NCBI GenBank assembly: GCA_022616395.1
Contig: JAKEEV010000490.1
Location: forward strand, 1 to 8,337
Length of the DNA: 8,337 nucleotides
Reading direction: 5' to 3'
Source: Planctomycetia bacterium
GTDB taxonomy: Bacteria; Planctomycetota; Planctomycetia; Gemmatales; Gemmataceae
Shown: in pieces, positions 5,857-8,337 of the stretch
How the letters are laid out: each line of letters starts with the position of its first letter
How positions within the stretch are numbered: the first letter of the stretch is position 1
Program-made: the position numbers and the translations under genes
The notes under the pieces: generated by a model
Seen by the model: the letters and a program-made list of their open reading frames with translations, nothing else
Database searches by the model: none
Told to the model about the DNA's origin: nothing

Positions 5857-5907
5857 CCGAGCGTGGCGAACAGGATGGAGGTGACGCGCCAGCGCACCGG
5901 TCAACGA
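5857..5907 (-). pseudogene. Relic of the cytochrome b gene 5' end and promoter
   Basis: Positions 5857-5884 match 4970-4997, inside the cytochrome b gene, over 28 of 28 bases. Positions 5897-5907 match 5107-5117, around that gene's -35 box, over 11 of 11. About 97 bp present in the intact locus is missing between the two blocks. On the minus strand the relic still encodes RWRVTSILFATLGITG against QWRITSILFATLGVTA in the intact protein, then meets a stop. Base changes outside the identical core are partly synonymous or conservative. It is too short to make a protein. Along with the intact gene it leaves direct repeats on either side of the vapBC-like pair. Confidence 0.7.
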
Positions 5908-5940
5908 TCCGCCCCGCTCATTTCTGGTGTTGTAACTCGG

Positions 5941-6849
5941 TCAAGGCAGGTTCGTAACTTGGCCGTCGTCGGACAGGAGAGAGTAGCCGAACTGTGTGGG
6001 TGTGACAGAATACGAGATCATGCGCACGCTGCCATCAGCTATCAAGAAGAGCGCGCCTGCGGAGAATGGTGCGCCCCAGTAATCGCCCGGAGCCACAGTC
6101 CCAGGTGGGTCGACCTGATAGCGCGCAGCGAGAATCGTGATGGGGTTTGTGTTGGGATTTACGTCGATCCCGGAACGGCTGCACCCACCGTTGCCAACGA
6201 GAATTGACTCGTCCCAGTCATCGCCTCGGTTGTAACCGTACATGCCTTTGGCGACGCTTTTGTGTCCGACCAGAATCGTGTTCGATGAGCCATCAGAGAT
6301 TGCCTGGATCGTCCGCCTGTTGTTGGGGAGAGTATTAAAGTTCCCTCCCCTTGCACCGCTGTTCACCCACGGGTTGAGCGCGTAGTCGGTCATCGGCCCG
6401 AGATACCCACCTGCGTTCGCGACGCTCGGTCGGCCTCGGCCAGGGCAGGCAAAGGTCTTGATGGGAGTGAGCGTCCCATTTGCGACACTCGGAACGGGGC
6501 CAGCCGCATTTGCACTTGCGGACTGCTTCTCGTAGTAACTCCCTTGTTCGAGATAGGGCAGAATCTGAAACGCCCAACTCCCCGGCGCGAAGGTGATGTC
6601 TCTGGAGTTGGCGTACCGAGCAGTCTGATTTCCAGCAAATGGAAGGTAGCCAACCTGATCATTGTGGCTGTGGAATGCCAAGCCAATTTGCTTGAGGTTG
6701 TTTGTGCTACTGATGCGCGCGGCAGCCTCGCGCACCTTCTGGACTGCGGGCAGGAGCAGGCCGATGAGGATGGCAATAATCGCGATTACGACAAGCAACT
6801 CAATCAGCGTGAAAGCACGCGGTCGTTGAGCGGGACACATCCTGGGCAT
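5941..6849 (-). CDS. DUF1559 family protein with prepilin-type N-terminus
   Basis: This 302-residue protein opens with a type IV pilin/pseudopilin-like leader: RPRAFTLIELLVVIAI, with cleavage expected between Ala12 and Phe13 and the conserved Glu17 five residues further. The hydrophobic helix spans residues 15-34 and is followed by VQKVREAAARIS and the family-typical NNLKQIGLAFHSHND (50-64). Later landmarks are WAFQILPYLEQG (92-103), CPGRGRP (135-141), ISDGSSNTILVGH (184-196) and ADGSVRMIS (271-279) near the C-terminus. This family is greatly expanded in planctomycetes; its function is unknown, though surface or envelope display is plausible. The leader has Ala rather than Gly before the cleavage point. 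The start at 6849 is supported by AAGG upstream at good spacing. It lies 90 bp downstream of the LRR gene on the same strand; no functional link is evident. Confidence 0.92.
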   Translation of the reverse strand: MPRMCPAQRPRAFTLIELLVVIAIIAILIGLLLPAVQKVREAAARISSTNNLKQIGLAFHSHNDQVGYLPFAGNQTARYANSRDITFAPGSWAFQILPYLEQGSYYEKQSASANAAGPVPSVANGTLTPIKTFACPGRGRPSVANAGGYLGPMTDYALNPWVNSGARGGNFNTLPNNRRTIQAISDGSSNTILVGHKSVAKGMYGYNRGDDWDESILVGNGGCSRSGIDVNPNTNPITILAARYQVDPPGTVAPGDYWGAPFSAGALFLIADGSVRMISYSVTPTQFGYSLLSDDGQVTNLP

Positions 6850-6899
6850 GATGCACCTTGAGTGAATGTTAATGGCACTGAAGTTGTGACTTTCCGTGG

Positions 6900-6927
6900 T
6901 TGGCTCGCCCCAGATGGAGCGAGCCGA
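6900..6927 (-). terminator. Stem-loop between the LRR and DUF1559 genes
   Basis: GGCTCGC (6902-6908) and GCGAGCC (6919-6925) form a perfect 7-bp stem around a 10-nt loop, extendable by a T-G and a T-A pair. It begins about 12 nt after the LRR stop codon on the minus strand. No T-run follows, so it may be a weak or Rho-assisted terminator, or an RNA 3'-end stabiliser. The rest of the 90-bp gap shows nothing else that I can support. Confidence 0.35.
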
Positions 6928-6939
6928 ATCGACATCAGG

Positions 6940-8337
6940 TCATTTCTGGGTCGGCTGGATGACGATGTCGTCCCAGATAATCTTGCATTTCGGCAAAGCC
7001 TTCTTGAGTTCCTCCACCCCTGCCGCGGTGAAGTTACTCTTCGGGAGGTCCAGGGACGCGAGGTTCGGGAAGCACTTGATCCAGTTCACCGCCTGGTCGG
7101 ACAAGTTCGTTTCACTCAGATCGAGGTGTTTCAGGTTCTCGCAATGACCGTACCCGAAGTTATCAGGAATCACACGTGGGCCTCGACCAAGCTTTGCCCA
7201 CGTCAGCCGGAAGGGTTCGGTTGGCAAGTCCGCGAGTATCAGAGTTTCCCGCTCCTGGTCATTCACTCGAATCCTCCCGCCGACGGACAGCACTAATTCC
7301 GCGTGACAGCGATCATCCCACCACTTCTCCACCTTTGGCGCGCCGGGGTAGCCAATCCGGCAGTAGGGCCGCTTCTTGGCGAACGCTCTCACAGCGGCGA
7401 GCGTGACCTGCGTGTCAAGCAGATCCAGAACTCTCAGTTGCGAGTGTCCTTCCAGCAGAACCAACCCCTTATCGGTGACTTCAGTCCCATCGAGCAAGAG
7501 CGAACGCAGTGAGGTGTGATCCTTAAGCGATGTTAACCCTGTGTCGGTCACCTTTCCCCTCACCCGTGTGAGATTGAGCTCCACCAACTTTTTCCAGTGC
7601 CGAATCGTGTCCTTCAAACCGTTGTCTGTGACATTCGTGTAACTCACGCCAGCTACTTCCAGTTCCGTGCAGTCTTTCAGGTGAGCCAAGCCTTCGTCTC
7701 CAATCTGTGTGATGTTCAGATCGATACGACGCAGACGAGTGCAGCCCTTGAAATGTGCTAGCCCCGCGTTGGTGATCTTGTTGCACCGAGTCAAGCCCAG
7801 ATACTCCAACTTCGTGCAATTCTTGAAGTGTGCCAGGCCCGCGTCGGTCACCTGCGAGGATGCACCACCAAGGTTCAACCACTCGATATCTTTGCAGTTC
7901 TGGAAGATGGCCAGCCCGGCATCGGTGACGCGCTCGTTATCGCCCAACCACACATACGTCAGGCGGAACGACCCTTGCGGCAGGTCCGCGAGTTTCCGCA
8001 GATCGACGCTCTTGCCGTCGACGCGAACCCAACCACCGACTGACAGCACCCACTCAGCGGCCTTGCGGTCGGGAGTGTCGCTGTTGCCGTCCCAATCGAT
8101 CTTGCAGTTCGGCAGCGCCTTCTGGAGTTCATCACAGCCTTTCGCGGTGACGCTCGTTTTCGTCACGTTCAAGTTCGCGAGGTTCTTGCACGCCTGGAGG
8201 TTGGTCAGAGTCACATCTGTCACCTTCGGGTTCTCGCGAAGGTTGAGATCCGCGAGACCTTTTCGGTCTTTCAGATGGGCCAGACCTGCGTCAGTGACGC
8301 CCGTTTCCGATAGATCGAGGCCATCGAGGATCGGGCA
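6940..8337 (-). CDS. Leucine-rich-repeat protein, 5' end beyond the right edge
   Basis: The frame is open from the right edge to TGA at 6940, giving 465 residues. An apparent GTG start at 8223 is internal, because in-frame LRR sequence (TGVTDAGLAHLKDRKGLADL) continues upstream of it. At least a dozen LRRs of the VTDAGLAHLKxCTxLExLxL type are visible, the Cys-containing class common in planctomycetes. The LRR runs are interrupted by a recurring ~55-residue non-LRR module: PNCKIDWD..AAEWVLSVGGWVRV..LADLPQGSFRLTYVWL (7945-8112) and PYCRIGYP..AELVLSVGGRIRV..LADLPTEPFRLTWAKL (7189-7368). The C-terminus PKCKIIWDD looks like the first residues of a third copy. Such proteins are presumed to mediate protein-protein contact, and some planctomycete relatives carry a Ser/Thr kinase domain at the N-terminus; whether this one does lies outside the window. 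No signal peptide can be assessed. Confidence 0.9.
   Translation of the reverse strand, partial: CPILDGLDLSETGVTDAGLAHLKDRKGLADLNLRENPKVTDVTLTNLQACKNLANLNVTKTSVTAKGCDELQKALPNCKIDWDGNSDTPDRKAAEWVLSVGGWVRVDGKSVDLRKLADLPQGSFRLTYVWLGDNERVTDAGLAIFQNCKDIEWLNLGGASSQVTDAGLAHFKNCTKLEYLGLTRCNKITNAGLAHFKGCTRLRRIDLNITQIGDEGLAHLKDCTELEVAGVSYTNVTDNGLKDTIRHWKKLVELNLTRVRGKVTDTGLTSLKDHTSLRSLLLDGTEVTDKGLVLLEGHSQLRVLDLLDTQVTLAAVRAFAKKRPYCRIGYPGAPKVEKWWDDRCHAELVLSVGGRIRVNDQERETLILADLPTEPFRLTWAKLGRGPRVIPDNFGYGHCENLKHLDLSETNLSDQAVNWIKCFPNLASLDLPKSNFTAAGVEELKKALPKCKIIWDDIVIQPTQK

Noticed and set aside
6940..8223. LRR gene starting at GTG 8223
   Set aside because: In-frame LRR sequence continues upstream to the window edge, so this codon is internal.

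Overview
The window looks like chromosomal DNA of a planctomycete, most likely of the Gemmata group. This is an inference from four features: a DUF1559 protein with a prepilin-type N-terminus, a leucine-rich-repeat protein carrying a recurring PxCKIxWD/GGxxRV module, dispersed GACAGGC..GCCTGTC repeats (which read TGWKPVL when translated), and a long GAGCCGCGACCGCAAGGGAG-type hairpin. The DNA is GC-rich and no RNA gene or CRISPR array was seen.

Layout: (1) 1-126, minus strand, the 5' end of an unrecognised gene cut by the left edge. (2) 160-221, a 26-bp-arm hairpin followed by five Ts in the minus direction, probably the terminator of the next unit. (3) 254-5114, a minus-strand redox unit. Read in transcription order it has a good sigma70-type promoter (5086-5114), a polytopic cytochrome b-like protein with two His-x13-His helices (4153-5034), a membrane-anchored decaheme c-type cytochrome (2432-4021) and a fused NuoE-NuoF/HoxF-like flavoprotein (254-2335). 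Its two intergenic gaps are filled with repeats: period-7 tandem arrays (4028-4145) and a triple palindromic element (2350-2434) that supplies the decaheme gene's stop codon. (4) 5221-5854, plus strand, a small antitoxin-like gene and a VapC/PIN-domain toxin. (5) 5857-5907, a relic copy of the cytochrome b promoter and 5' end, so the toxin-antitoxin pair sits between direct repeats. (6) 5941-6849, minus strand, a DUF1559 protein. (7) 6940-8337, minus strand, an LRR protein whose N-terminus lies beyond the right edge.

The most interesting content is the redox unit. By domain logic it could link the cytoplasmic NAD(H) pool (FMN plus Fe-S flavoprotein) through a two-heme b membrane protein to a periplasmic ten-heme wire, in either direction. 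I know of no named complex with exactly this composition. The assembly is inferred from gene order and motifs only.
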